NCBI GenBank assembly: GCA_016284305.1 | Contig: JAEEON010000060.1 | Coordinates: 17,571-81,570, forward strand | Source of the DNA: Bacteroidales bacterium | GTDB taxonomy: Bacteria > Bacteroidota > Bacteroidia > Bacteroidales > F082 | DNA length: 64,000 nucleotides | Direction of reading: 5' to 3' | In this document: piece after piece, positions 35,231-43,800 of the stretch | How the letters are laid out: the number at the start of each line of letters is the position of its first letter | Numbering within the stretch: position 1 is the stretch's first letter | Program-made: the position numbers and the translations under genes | The notes under the pieces: generated by a model | Databases searched by the model: none | Told to the model about the DNA's origin: nothing | Seen by the model: only the letters and a program-made list of their open reading frames with translations

Positions 35231-35608
35231 ATGAACCTGTTACACATACAAGTATTACTGGCGCACGAGCCTTGGGTCTATACCAAAGGCTGGATCGTCA
35301 CCATTGCGGGATTTCTCATCGTCATCATTGCCCTTTTCATCCTCTCGTACATCTTCCGTGGCGTCGCTGCCTATTTCATGAAGAAAGACGAGAAGAAGAA
35401 CACCCCCAAGGTGATTGAGAAACCGAAAGACAAGCCAACGGTAAAGGCTGCCGAGGGTGAGATCCCGAACGAGGTGCTTACCGCCATCGGCATGGCTTTG
35501 TATCTCTCTACCAATCTTCACGATGAAGAGAGCAATGTGATCACCATTGAAAGAAGGAACACTTCTTGGAACGACAAAAATTACGGAGTTAGACACTGGA
35601 AACGTTAA
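35231..35608 (+). CDS. OadG-like small membrane subunit of methylmalonyl-CoA decarboxylase
   Basis: 125 aa from ATG at 35231 (an adjoining GTG at 35228 is also possible). One strong transmembrane helix (IVTIAGFLIVIIALFILSYI, about residues 21-40) is followed by a charged Lys/Pro linker (KVIEKPKDKPTVKAAEGEIP) and a short C-terminal piece with HDEESNVITIERR. This is the form of the gamma/delta subunit that holds the soluble carboxyltransferase against the membrane pump. It lies between mmdA and the biotin carrier with gaps of 18 and 12 bases. Confidence 0.85.
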   Translation: MNLLHIQVLLAHEPWVYTKGWIVTIAGFLIVIIALFILSYIFRGVAAYFMKKDEKKNTPKVIEKPKDKPTVKAAEGEIPNEVLTAIGMALYLSTNLHDEESNVITIERRNTSWNDKNYGVRHWKR

Positions 35609-35620
35609 TCTTTAGAAGCA

Positions 35621-36058
35621 ATGAAAAAATTCAAATTCACCATTAGTGGTAAACCATACGAAGTGGAAGTCCAGAACATTGAGGGCAACCTCGCCACGGT
35701 CAATGTGAACGGGACGGAATATAAAGTGGAGATGGAAGAACAGGCCGCTCCGGTGGTCGCTCCTGTGGCTCGTCCTGCTGCCAAGCCTGCTGCGACGCAG
35801 AGCCAGAGTGCCGCTCCGAAACCTGCTGCCGCTGTCGGTGGCGCAGGTTACAAGATGGCCGCCCCGCTTCCAGGCACCATCATGCAGATCTTCGTCAAAC
35901 AAGGCGACACCGTCAGTAAAGGCGACAAGCTGCTGATGTACGAAGCCATGAAGATGGAAAACAACCTGCTGGCCGAGACCGACGGTACCATTACCGCCGT
36001 CAACTGCCGCCAAGGCGACAATGTGCTCCAAGGTGATGTATTAATCGTAATTGGATAA
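35621..36058 (+). CDS. mmdC: biotin carrier subunit of methylmalonyl-CoA decarboxylase
   Basis: 145 aa. The C-terminal biotinyl domain has YEAMKMENN with the biotinylated Lys at residue 111. The N-terminal 40 residues (KFTISGKPYEVEVQNIEGN) resemble other BCCP-type subunits. Between them lies a flexible Ala/Pro linker (APVARPAAKPAATQ) that lets the carrier swing between the carboxyltransferase and the membrane decarboxylase. It is 4 bases from the mmdB ATG. Confidence 0.94.
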   Translation: MKKFKFTISGKPYEVEVQNIEGNLATVNVNGTEYKVEMEEQAAPVVAPVARPAAKPAATQSQSAAPKPAAAVGGAGYKMAAPLPGTIMQIFVKQGDTVSKGDKLLMYEAMKMENNLLAETDGTITAVNCRQGDNVLQGDVLIVIG

Positions 36059-36062
36059 GGCC

Positions 36063-37736
36063 ATGTTGGGAAAGAAAAGCATTTATAGAAGACCAGTCGT
36101 CATCCTTGCGTCGTTGGTCGTCTTATTCCTGCTGAACATGGCGGTGGTCAACAACCCGACCTTCGCTACCAGGATAAGCGACTTGACGGAGCAGACGGAG
36201 ACGGTCACCGAGATGAGCGTTGACGAGAGCAACGCCCAGCTGGCTGAGGTCGCCGACAGCATGGTGGAAGAACAAGAACCCGTGCAGGTGATCAACGCCC
36301 CTGAACAAGACATGTCGAGCCATGCCCAGCTGAAGGACGGCTTGCTTAAGTTCTGGACCCTCACCGGCTTCAGAAACTGCAAGATCGGAAACATCATCAT
36401 GATCTTCGTGGGTATCCTCTTCATCTTCCTCGCCGTGCGCTTTGAGTTCGAACCGATGCTGCTCATCCCTATCGGGACGGGTATCATCATTGGCAACATC
36501 CCCTTCTTCCAGGGCTATGGTATCAGCCTGGCAGAAGGTATTGCCAACCTGCAGGCCATGATGGATGCGGGCACGCTGAACATGGACATGAACACTGCAA
36601 AAGCTTTGTTGGTGAGTGTCTTTGGCGATAACCCTGGCGACAAGCACATGGTACTCAGTGAGGCCATCAAGTCAGTCGAACATCTTAACATGTCTGACTT
36701 TGGTCTGTCCAATCATGACATTGAAAGCGTGAAGGGTCTGATGACCAGCGTGTTCCAAAATGGCGAGTTGAACCTCCAGACGGGTCTCTACCAAAAAGGC
36801 AGTGTGCTTAACTACCTGTATTTTGGTGTGACTTCAGGTGTTTATCCACCATTGATTTTCTTGGGCATCGGTGCCATGACCGACTTCTCGTCGCTCATCG
36901 CCAACCCCAAGCTGATGGTCCTCGGTGCCGCCGCTCAGCTCGGCGTGTTCCTCACCTTCATCGGTGCTTTGTACCTCGGCTTCAACTTGCGTGAGGCTGG
37001 TGCCATCGGCATCATCGGTGGTGCTGACGGTCCTACCGCCATCTTCCTTTCTTCACGTTTGGCCAACGGAACCAACGGCACACGAAACCTCATCGGACCT
37101 ATCGCCATCGCAGCCTATTCCTACATGGCTTTGGTGCCGGTGATTCAACCGCCTATTATCCGTTTGCTGACTTCGAAGAAAGAACGTTTGATCAAGATGA
37201 AAGCTCCTCGTATGGTCAACAAGACCGAGAAGATCATGTTCCCCATTGTCGGCCTCATTCTGACGACCTTCATCAGCCCCACGGCCTTGCCGCTGTTGGG
37301 TATGTTGTTCTTCGGTAACATCATCAAGGAGTCGGGTGTCGTGAAGCGTTTGCAGAACACGGCTGCCAACCCGTTGATTGACATTGTGACCATCATCTTG
37401 GGTCTCACCGTGGGTGCCTCCACCCAAGCTTCGGTGTTCTTGACCTCCAGTTCCATCAAGATATTCGTCCTTGGTGCTTGTTCGTTTGCCGTGGCTACGG
37501 CAGGCGGTTTGCTGGGTGCCAAGTTGATGAATGTCTTCCTCAAGGAGAAGATCAACCCGATGATTGGTGCCGCTGGTGTTTCGGCTGTGCCGGACAGCGC
37601 ACGTGTTGTCGAGGTGGAAGGTCAGAAGTACGATCCATCGAACCACCTGCTCATGCACGCCATGGCTCCGAACGTCTCAGGCGTTATCGGATCGGCTGTC
37701 GCAGCTGGTGTGATGATGTCATTCCTCATGATGTAA
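36063..37736 (+). CDS. mmdB: sodium-pumping decarboxylase membrane subunit (beta), enlarged
   Basis: 557 aa from ATG at 36063 (a TTG 12 bases upstream is less likely). The OadB/MmdB core decarboxylates carboxybiotin and exports Na+. Core blocks are FEFEPMLLIPIGTGIIIGN, TSGVYPPLIFLGIGAMTDFSSLI, GAIGIIGGADGPTAIF and SSIKIFVLGACSFAVATAGGLLG, with the expected Asp in IGAMTDF and GGADGPT. Usual length is 380-430 aa. The excess is an N-terminal membrane helix plus acidic linker (residues 1-90) and an insertion of about 80 residues (near 160-245) between SLAEGIANLQ and SVLNYLYFG. Last gene of the operon. Confidence 0.93.
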   Translation: MLGKKSIYRRPVVILASLVVLFLLNMAVVNNPTFATRISDLTEQTETVTEMSVDESNAQLAEVADSMVEEQEPVQVINAPEQDMSSHAQLKDGLLKFWTLTGFRNCKIGNIIMIFVGILFIFLAVRFEFEPMLLIPIGTGIIIGNIPFFQGYGISLAEGIANLQAMMDAGTLNMDMNTAKALLVSVFGDNPGDKHMVLSEAIKSVEHLNMSDFGLSNHDIESVKGLMTSVFQNGELNLQTGLYQKGSVLNYLYFGVTSGVYPPLIFLGIGAMTDFSSLIANPKLMVLGAAAQLGVFLTFIGALYLGFNLREAGAIGIIGGADGPTAIFLSSRLANGTNGTRNLIGPIAIAAYSYMALVPVIQPPIIRLLTSKKERLIKMKAPRMVNKTEKIMFPIVGLILTTFISPTALPLLGMLFFGNIIKESGVVKRLQNTAANPLIDIVTIILGLTVGASTQASVFLTSSSIKIFVLGACSFAVATAGGLLGAKLMNVFLKEKINPMIGAAGVSAVPDSARVVEVEGQKYDPSNHLLMHAMAPNVSGVIGSAVAAGVMMSFLMM

Positions 37737-37756
37737 ACCTTCTTGAGGTGAAAAAG

Positions 37757-37791
37757 AAAAACCCCGAAAGCATATTGCTTTCGGGGTTTTT
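37757..37791. terminator. bidirectional terminator after mmdB
   Basis: 15-bp stem AAAAACCCCGAAAGC / GCTTTCGGGGTTTTT with an ATATT loop. T-rich on both sides, so it can end both the mmd operon and the convergent C10 protease gene. Confidence 0.93.
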
Positions 37792-37818
37792 CTATATCCA
37801 CCTAAGGAGGAAAAATGT

Positions 37819-40170
37819 TTATTTCACTACGATTTTCCTGAGCAAGGAACCCTTGGAAGTTTCAACGCGGAGCAGATAGATGCCCTGACCGAAACGGCTC
37901 AAATCGATGGAGCAATTACCCTCAGCCTCGGCTTCAAGCACTTTCTGCCCCAACATGTTGGACACCATGATTTGCATCGTTCCCGCGCTCTCAATGTTCA
38001 CCAAGCCTTTGGTGGGGTTAGGATAAATGTTCAGCTTCTCTTCCTGTTCTTTCAGGTCGGTGATGGAGATCAGCACTTCACGGTACTCCGATTCGCATTG
38101 CTCCTCACCACGAATAAAGATGCAATTGACGGAATAATACACATCGTCTTGATTGATGACACCATAGGTGTTGTCGAAATACTCAAAACTGTTCTGTCCC
38201 TGATAAGGAATCTCGGCGATTAACTCTTCGTCTTTATAAGCACCGGTGGTACGGATTATTCTGAAATGATCGAGTCCTGAAGTTACATCGGGTTTGTCCC
38301 AGCTGATGTAGGCACCGAAGTCGTCGTTCTCATGCCATTGGTATTCGCCTTGCAAGTTTTGGACGGGATAGCAGGTCAGCGGTCCGAACTCGCAGTTGTT
38401 GTCGTAGGTCATGAAGATACCGTCTTCGAGCTCGGCAGAGGCATAAAGTTCATAGCCCTGTGCATCCATGATGGAGAAGGAGCATTCGTAGTCGGTGTCG
38501 TATTCTTCTGTGTTGTGATACCAACCATGGTTCCAGATGAAGTTCAGGTTTTGTTTCAGCAAGGGTAAGGTGATTGTCTGTTCCGAGCCTTCATCCATGG
38601 TAATGATTGCAATACGCTGTCCGTTCTCGTCGGTGACGCTGATAGCAGCGCCTTTCCAGCCGTTGCCTGCATCATCATGAAGCACGAAGATGACTTCGCA
38701 TTTCTCACCCACCAGGACGGTGCGATGTACGTTGCGGCTGATGCCTGCCTCATTGGTCACGCTGATGGAGTATTTGTAGAGACCGGGTTCGAGGTCGTTG
38801 TCCTCATAAGTCATTTGGGCTCCCGCTTGAACATTATCGAGGGTGGCGATCACTTGGTTATCGCGGCGGATGGTTATCGAGTTGATGGAAGTCAGCTCGC
38901 CTCCGTTGAGATTAAGCGTGGGGTTGGTCCAGCTGAGCAGGACACCGTCGAAACGTGCGTTTTCCACCACAGAGAAGTCGGCTACACTGTCGGCACGCTG
39001 GTAATAGGTTGAGTTTTGGGGAAGGATATGACCGATGAAACTGTTTTGGTCGTTGAAGGCATATTTCGTGGTGTTGAGGGCGCCGATGGGGCACCAGGCA
39101 TCATCGCGGCCACTCCAGCCCCAGTTGTAGTGGAAATAATCGTTTTCGTCATAGCCGTCGCACACGAAAGCATGGCCACCTGCGCCATTATCGTCGGCAC
39201 CGCTATAATACAAAGGCAAGTGTTCATCCAAGCCACCATCTTTCATCATCTGGGCCCATTGTTCGTTGGTATAGAAATTCCAACCCCAATAGCCCAAGAC
39301 GACATCGTCATCACAGGTGTAGCCAAAGTAATTTCGTAACGCGGGAGGCACATCCATGGAATAGGCACCGCTGCCATGGCCGCTGTATTGCATATCTACG
39401 GCAATGCCGCAATGATGCAGGAACTGAGCGATGTAGAAGTATTCTTCCTCGGTGCTGGTGGAATCGACATCCAAGGGCATCAGCTCAAAGTGATAGTCGG
39501 TTTCACCGAAGTTGGCGGTTTGTTGAGTATAGCCATCGGGGTAGTAGGTGTGTGATCCCGAGCCGCGTTCCGGATAATCGAAGTATTTCATCACCTGTCC
39601 CATGGCTGTGGCGACGCAGCCTGCATAGACATGGCCTCCGCTACCTTCTTCATCTTCGGGGCATTGGCTGCTATAGGGATAGTTTTGGTTCCATGTAGTC
39701 AGGCACAAGGGGCCCACCACGGCACGAGCATTACGTCCTTGCCCGATTTGGCCGTTGGCCATCACTGCCTTCCACTCTGCAACAATGTCAGGCGTGGCGG
39801 CCAGTTGATGCTCACGGATGTAATGGATTTCCTCTGTAAAAGTGGCCAGTTTGTAAGCGAAACCCTCGGCTACATCTTCTGGATTGTAAGCACCTGAGGT
39901 AGCGTAGGCCAAGATGGGCTTCACACGGTCGTCGCCGGCGACAATCACGAAACCTTGTTCGCCTCTGACGTTGAACACATAATAGTCAACCGCTTCGCGT
40001 GTGGCTGAGGTATAAACCAATTGAAGGTCAATGGAGCTGCGTTGTTGACCCAATGTGGTAGTCATCAAAAAACGCTCACCGATCTGTAGGGCCTTTTGCT
40101 GCCCAACAGGTCTAGCTAACATCACGCTTGTCAAGACAAGCAAAGATGCAAGTAAAAACAGTCTTTTCAT
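37819..40170 (-). CDS. T9SS-exported C10 (streptopain-like) cysteine protease
   Basis: 783 aa from ATG at 40170 (an ATG 12 bases upstream is also possible; the signal peptide MKRLFLLASLLVLTSVMLA begins here). Order of parts: signal peptide; Spi-like prodomain (to about 125, with YYVFNVRGEQGFVIVAGDDR); the C10 peptidase domain with catalytic Cys near residue 184 (YAGCVATAMGQVMKYF) and His near 333 (GGHAFVCDGYD), then FHYNWGWSG; two fibronectin-like domains; and a T9SS sorting domain (KLNIYPNPTKG ... GIYLLRVETSKGSLLRKIVVK). It is thus a secreted, self-activating protease for extracellular peptide supply. Confidence 0.93.
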   Translation of the reverse strand: MKRLFLLASLLVLTSVMLARPVGQQKALQIGERFLMTTTLGQQRSSIDLQLVYTSATREAVDYYVFNVRGEQGFVIVAGDDRVKPILAYATSGAYNPEDVAEGFAYKLATFTEEIHYIREHQLAATPDIVAEWKAVMANGQIGQGRNARAVVGPLCLTTWNQNYPYSSQCPEDEEGSGGHVYAGCVATAMGQVMKYFDYPERGSGSHTYYPDGYTQQTANFGETDYHFELMPLDVDSTSTEEEYFYIAQFLHHCGIAVDMQYSGHGSGAYSMDVPPALRNYFGYTCDDDVVLGYWGWNFYTNEQWAQMMKDGGLDEHLPLYYSGADDNGAGGHAFVCDGYDENDYFHYNWGWSGRDDAWCPIGALNTTKYAFNDQNSFIGHILPQNSTYYQRADSVADFSVVENARFDGVLLSWTNPTLNLNGGELTSINSITIRRDNQVIATLDNVQAGAQMTYEDNDLEPGLYKYSISVTNEAGISRNVHRTVLVGEKCEVIFVLHDDAGNGWKGAAISVTDENGQRIAIITMDEGSEQTITLPLLKQNLNFIWNHGWYHNTEEYDTDYECSFSIMDAQGYELYASAELEDGIFMTYDNNCEFGPLTCYPVQNLQGEYQWHENDDFGAYISWDKPDVTSGLDHFRIIRTTGAYKDEELIAEIPYQGQNSFEYFDNTYGVINQDDVYYSVNCIFIRGEEQCESEYREVLISITDLKEQEEKLNIYPNPTKGLVNIESAGTMQIMVSNMLGQKVLEAEAEGNCSIDLSRFGQGIYLLRVETSKGSLLRKIVVK

Positions 40171-40223
40171 AGAATTAGTCATTTAACTATTTGTTATCGT
40201 TGTTTAGCAGATATAATTAGGTG

Positions 40224-40231
40224 CAAAAATA
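40224..40231 (-). promoter_or_regulatory. -7 element of the C10 protease gene
   Basis: Reads TATTTTTG on the minus strand, 53 bases before the chosen ATG. No clear -33 element. Confidence 0.4.
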
Positions 40232-40318
40232 GTCAAAAAAATAACGATGGATAAAAAACGTACCACATGTTATTTTTTTTCTAATTTTACACCTAAAGTT
40301 TTAATACAGAATCTGAAT

Positions 40319-42067
40319 ATGAAAACTAGCATGAATACAATAAGAATAGTCGTTTTGCTATGTATGGTGGTTTTCGGAGTCTCCGGTCATGCCTCTATGC
40401 CCATCATCGATCCTTCTCTTCGTAGCGAGATGAACAAACGGGGGGATGATGAGAAGATCAAAGTCAACATCTTGATGACAGAACAATCTGATTTTGTGAG
40501 ACTTGAGAAGGAAGCTGGCTTTTTTGGTGCGAAACGAGAACGACGCGACTATGTCGTAGCGACTTTGAAGCAACAAGCGGAGGCCTCACAAGCTGAGTTG
40601 TTGAATCAATTGAAAGCCATGGAAATGGTTGGCATGGTGGAAGACATCCGTCCATTATGGATTGTAAACTCAATCAGTTGTTTGGCAAATAAGCAAGCTA
40701 TCAACGACTTGGCCAACCGAGGCGACATCATGACGATTTATTACGTTGATCGTGTCCCGATGATCAGTGAATATGAGCTCATTCCAGCGCCAAAAGGATC
40801 ATCACGGGAGATTACTCCGAACCTGTTGCAAGTCAAAGCGCCTGAGGTATGGGAGCAAGGCTATACAGGGCAGGGTGTTTTGATTGCGCTTATCGACACA
40901 GGTGTTCGATTGGACCATGCCGATTTGGAAGGGCGTTTGTGGGATGGGGGTCCGGAATATCCTCATCATGGTTACGATTTTGCCTATCATAACGACAACC
41001 CCTTCGATGCATTGGGGCATGGCACACATGTGGCCGGTATCCTTTGTGGCACGGGTGTCTCTGGAACCCAGACTGGCATTGCACCGGGTGCCACCATTAT
41101 GGTGCTTAAAGTTTTTCATGATGACAATACCTGTGAGGAGACTGATTACATTGCCGCCATGCAATTTGCAGTGGAGCATGGTGCTGATGTGCTGAACATG
41201 TCGCTGGGTCGTCCGCTACCCAATGAAGCCCAAAAACTGATGTCGCGCAAGGCCTGTGAGAATACGCTGGCTGCAGGTCTTGTGGCTGGCGTGAGTGCAG
41301 GCAATGTGCGACAAATCCAATACCTGATCCCTATTCCAAACAACATCACCCTTCCTGCCCAATGTCCACCACCCTATCTTCATGAAGACCAAATGGTCAA
41401 CCCTGGTGGTCGGAGCTGCGTGATTAGTGTGGGTGCATTGAATGATGATAACACGATTGCAGGATTCTCCTCCGAAGGGCCCTCGCAATGGACTGACGTG
41501 CCGGATTTTGACGACTATCCATATGCATCTGACAGTACCAATGAAATAGGGCTCATCCGCCCCGATCTCTGTGCCCCTGGGGTCCAGATCAAGTCGTTAG
41601 ATTACAATTCACCCACTGGCTATGCCTTTTTGGACGGCACCTCCATGGCTACGCCCTTGGTGACAGGCACCATCGCTCTGATGCTTTCCAAAAACAAGGA
41701 ACTCACCCCGGAGATTATCGACGAAGTGCTGGAATGCACTGCCGTGAAACTCTCGGAACACAAAAGCAACGACTTCGGATCGGGACTGCTCGACGCTTGG
41801 GCGGCTGTCCAAGCCATAGACTACGATGCCGTAAACGATCAGCAACAGGAAATGCTCGTTTACCCCAATCCCAGCATTGGCGACTTTACCGTGACCTGCC
41901 AAGGCTTGAAGGAAATCAATGTGTTTTCACTTGACGGTAAGCTGGTTCAACATTTGGAAACGACCAACGATACCGAACAGATCCTAGGTCTTAAAGCTGG
42001 TATCTATGTTCTTCAAATAATGAAAGAAAATACTGTAAGTTATCATAAAATACTAAAAATCAAATAG
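40319..42067 (+). CDS. T9SS-exported S8 subtilisin-family protease (first of a tandem pair)
   Basis: 582 aa from ATG at 40319. An upstream in-frame ATG (40247) lacks a signal-like start, whereas MNTIRIVVLLCMVVFGVSGHA follows this one. An N-terminal propeptide (to about 160) precedes the catalytic domain: Asp near 193 (ALIDTGV), His near 233 (GHGTHVAGI), oxyanion-hole Asn in SAGN, and Ser near 441 (DGTSMATPLV). The T9SS sorting domain starts at MLVYPNPSIGDF and ends HKILKIK. It is followed after 2 bases by a second, similar subtilase gene, pointing to tandem duplication. Confidence 0.92.
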   Translation: MKTSMNTIRIVVLLCMVVFGVSGHASMPIIDPSLRSEMNKRGDDEKIKVNILMTEQSDFVRLEKEAGFFGAKRERRDYVVATLKQQAEASQAELLNQLKAMEMVGMVEDIRPLWIVNSISCLANKQAINDLANRGDIMTIYYVDRVPMISEYELIPAPKGSSREITPNLLQVKAPEVWEQGYTGQGVLIALIDTGVRLDHADLEGRLWDGGPEYPHHGYDFAYHNDNPFDALGHGTHVAGILCGTGVSGTQTGIAPGATIMVLKVFHDDNTCEETDYIAAMQFAVEHGADVLNMSLGRPLPNEAQKLMSRKACENTLAAGLVAGVSAGNVRQIQYLIPIPNNITLPAQCPPPYLHEDQMVNPGGRSCVISVGALNDDNTIAGFSSEGPSQWTDVPDFDDYPYASDSTNEIGLIRPDLCAPGVQIKSLDYNSPTGYAFLDGTSMATPLVTGTIALMLSKNKELTPEIIDEVLECTAVKLSEHKSNDFGSGLLDAWAAVQAIDYDAVNDQQQEMLVYPNPSIGDFTVTCQGLKEINVFSLDGKLVQHLETTNDTEQILGLKAGIYVLQIMKENTVSYHKILKIK

Positions 42068-42069
42068 TT

Positions 42070-43800
42070 ATGAAGAAAATCACTTTTTTGGTCTTTTTCT
42101 TGTTTGTTGCTTTTTATGGTCAATCCCAAGCGCTTGTTGACCTTCGTTTGGAAAAGGAAATGGAGCGTTGTAGCGATGACGAGAAGATAGGGGTTGTAGT
42201 ACTGATGAAATCTCAATATGATCGCATGTTGTTGGATCTTCGTGCAGGATACTGCCGTAGTCGTGCTGAGCGGCGTGATTTGGTTGTCAGCGAGTTGAAG
42301 AACTATGCCGAAGCTTCACAATACGACTTGAAACAGACCCTAGCCGAACTGGAAAGGTGCGATTTGGTTTCCGGTCCCCAAACCTTATGGTCGGCTAATG
42401 CACTCTTTTTTGCCGCTACCAAGGATGTGATTTTCGACTTGTCAAAGCGTTCGGACATTGCCATGATCGGGTTCGATCACAAGGAGAACCTGATTCCAGA
42501 AACAGAGCCTTCACGACCTGTTTCTTCAAATCGGGAGACTGTTCCCGGCATCTATCAAGTGAATGCCGATAAGGTTTGGGAACTGGGCTATCGTGGTGAA
42601 GGCGTGGTGGTGGCGGTTGTTGATTCAGGTGTCAACTACAATCACCTTGATGTGTCGGATCATCTTTGGGATGGTGGTGAAGCCTTCCCGCATCATGGCT
42701 ACGATGTCGTCAATGGCGATGACGACCCGATGGACGATAAAGGTCATGGCACTCATTGTGCCGGCACTGTGTTGGGCGATGGCACGGCGGGTTCCTTGAC
42801 TGGCATGGCTCCGGAGGCCACCTTGATGTGTGTCAAGAGCATCGACGCAGAAGGCTTTGGTGGAGCCGTCAACATCGCAGGGGGAATGGAGTGGAGTGTT
42901 GAACATGGTTGCGACCTCATCAGCATGTCGTTGGGCATGGTCAACTCGGAGATCCCTGATCGAGAGCTGTTGCGTCGTAGCTGCATCTCTGTCATGGATG
43001 CAGGCATTGTTGCTGCTGTATGTGCAGGCAACGAAGGCCATATCCAGTTTTATTGCCCTATCCCCAATAACATCCGCGTTCCCGCCAGCTGTCCTCCTCC
43101 CTACCTTGATCCTGATCAGCTGGAGAATCCTGGAGAGCTGAGTTGCGTCATCGCCGTGGGTGCTGTCAATAACAGCGATGTGGCTGCTTATTTTTCCTCC
43201 CAAGGTCCTGTTACATGGACCAACACGGAGTTTGGCGATTATCCTTATGAACCTGGCATAGGATTGATTCGTCCCGACCTCTGTGCTCCTGGTGTGGGCA
43301 TCAAGTCGTTGGACTATCAAACCACCGATGGTTATTGTGACATGGACGGCACTTCACAAGCAACACCATGCTTGGCTGGCGTTGTTGCCTTGATGCTCAA
43401 CAAGAATCCTGATTTGTTGCCTGCCGACATTTGTCGTATCCTTGAGGAGACTTCCGTCAAGCTGACCGAAACTAAGAGTAACGTCACGGGGGTTGGACGT
43501 ATCGATGCTTTGGCTGCCATACAGCAAGTGCCCACTTGGGACAAAGTGCCGGAGGCTGAATTAGCCCATGCTGAGGTTTATCCCAATCCCACAAATGATC
43601 GGTTTACCGTCCTATGTGAAGAAATGACAGAAGCAGCCGTCCTCTCCCTTGATGGAAAGTTGGCAAAAACCATTGGCGCAGATGGCCATGGAAGCTTGGA
43701 GGGCTTGATTCCAGGTGTCTATCTGTTGAGAATCACAACAAATAAAGGTGTGTTGGTTAAGAAGATCGTTAAGGGCGGTTATCTCACCACGAACTTCTGA
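42070..43800 (+). CDS. T9SS-exported S8 subtilisin-family protease (second of a tandem pair)
   Basis: 576 aa with signal peptide MKKITFLVFFLFVAFYGQSQ. The catalytic residues are intact: Asp near 183 (VVDSGVNYNHLD), His near 226 (GHGTHCAGT), Asn in CAGNEGH and Ser near 428 (DGTSQATPCL). The layout matches its upstream neighbour (the shared block SCPPPYL... is recognisable in both), so they are probably paralogues that have diverged. The T9SS domain (AEVYPNPTNDRF ... GVYLLRITTNKGVLVKKIVK) is followed by eight extra residues (GGYLTTNF) that run into the opposite-strand gene, a 22-base tail-to-tail overlap. Confidence 0.92.
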   Translation: MKKITFLVFFLFVAFYGQSQALVDLRLEKEMERCSDDEKIGVVVLMKSQYDRMLLDLRAGYCRSRAERRDLVVSELKNYAEASQYDLKQTLAELERCDLVSGPQTLWSANALFFAATKDVIFDLSKRSDIAMIGFDHKENLIPETEPSRPVSSNRETVPGIYQVNADKVWELGYRGEGVVVAVVDSGVNYNHLDVSDHLWDGGEAFPHHGYDVVNGDDDPMDDKGHGTHCAGTVLGDGTAGSLTGMAPEATLMCVKSIDAEGFGGAVNIAGGMEWSVEHGCDLISMSLGMVNSEIPDRELLRRSCISVMDAGIVAAVCAGNEGHIQFYCPIPNNIRVPASCPPPYLDPDQLENPGELSCVIAVGAVNNSDVAAYFSSQGPVTWTNTEFGDYPYEPGIGLIRPDLCAPGVGIKSLDYQTTDGYCDMDGTSQATPCLAGVVALMLNKNPDLLPADICRILEETSVKLTETKSNVTGVGRIDALAAIQQVPTWDKVPEAELAHAEVYPNPTNDRFTVLCEEMTEAAVLSLDGKLAKTIGADGHGSLEGLIPGVYLLRITTNKGVLVKKIVKGGYLTTNF

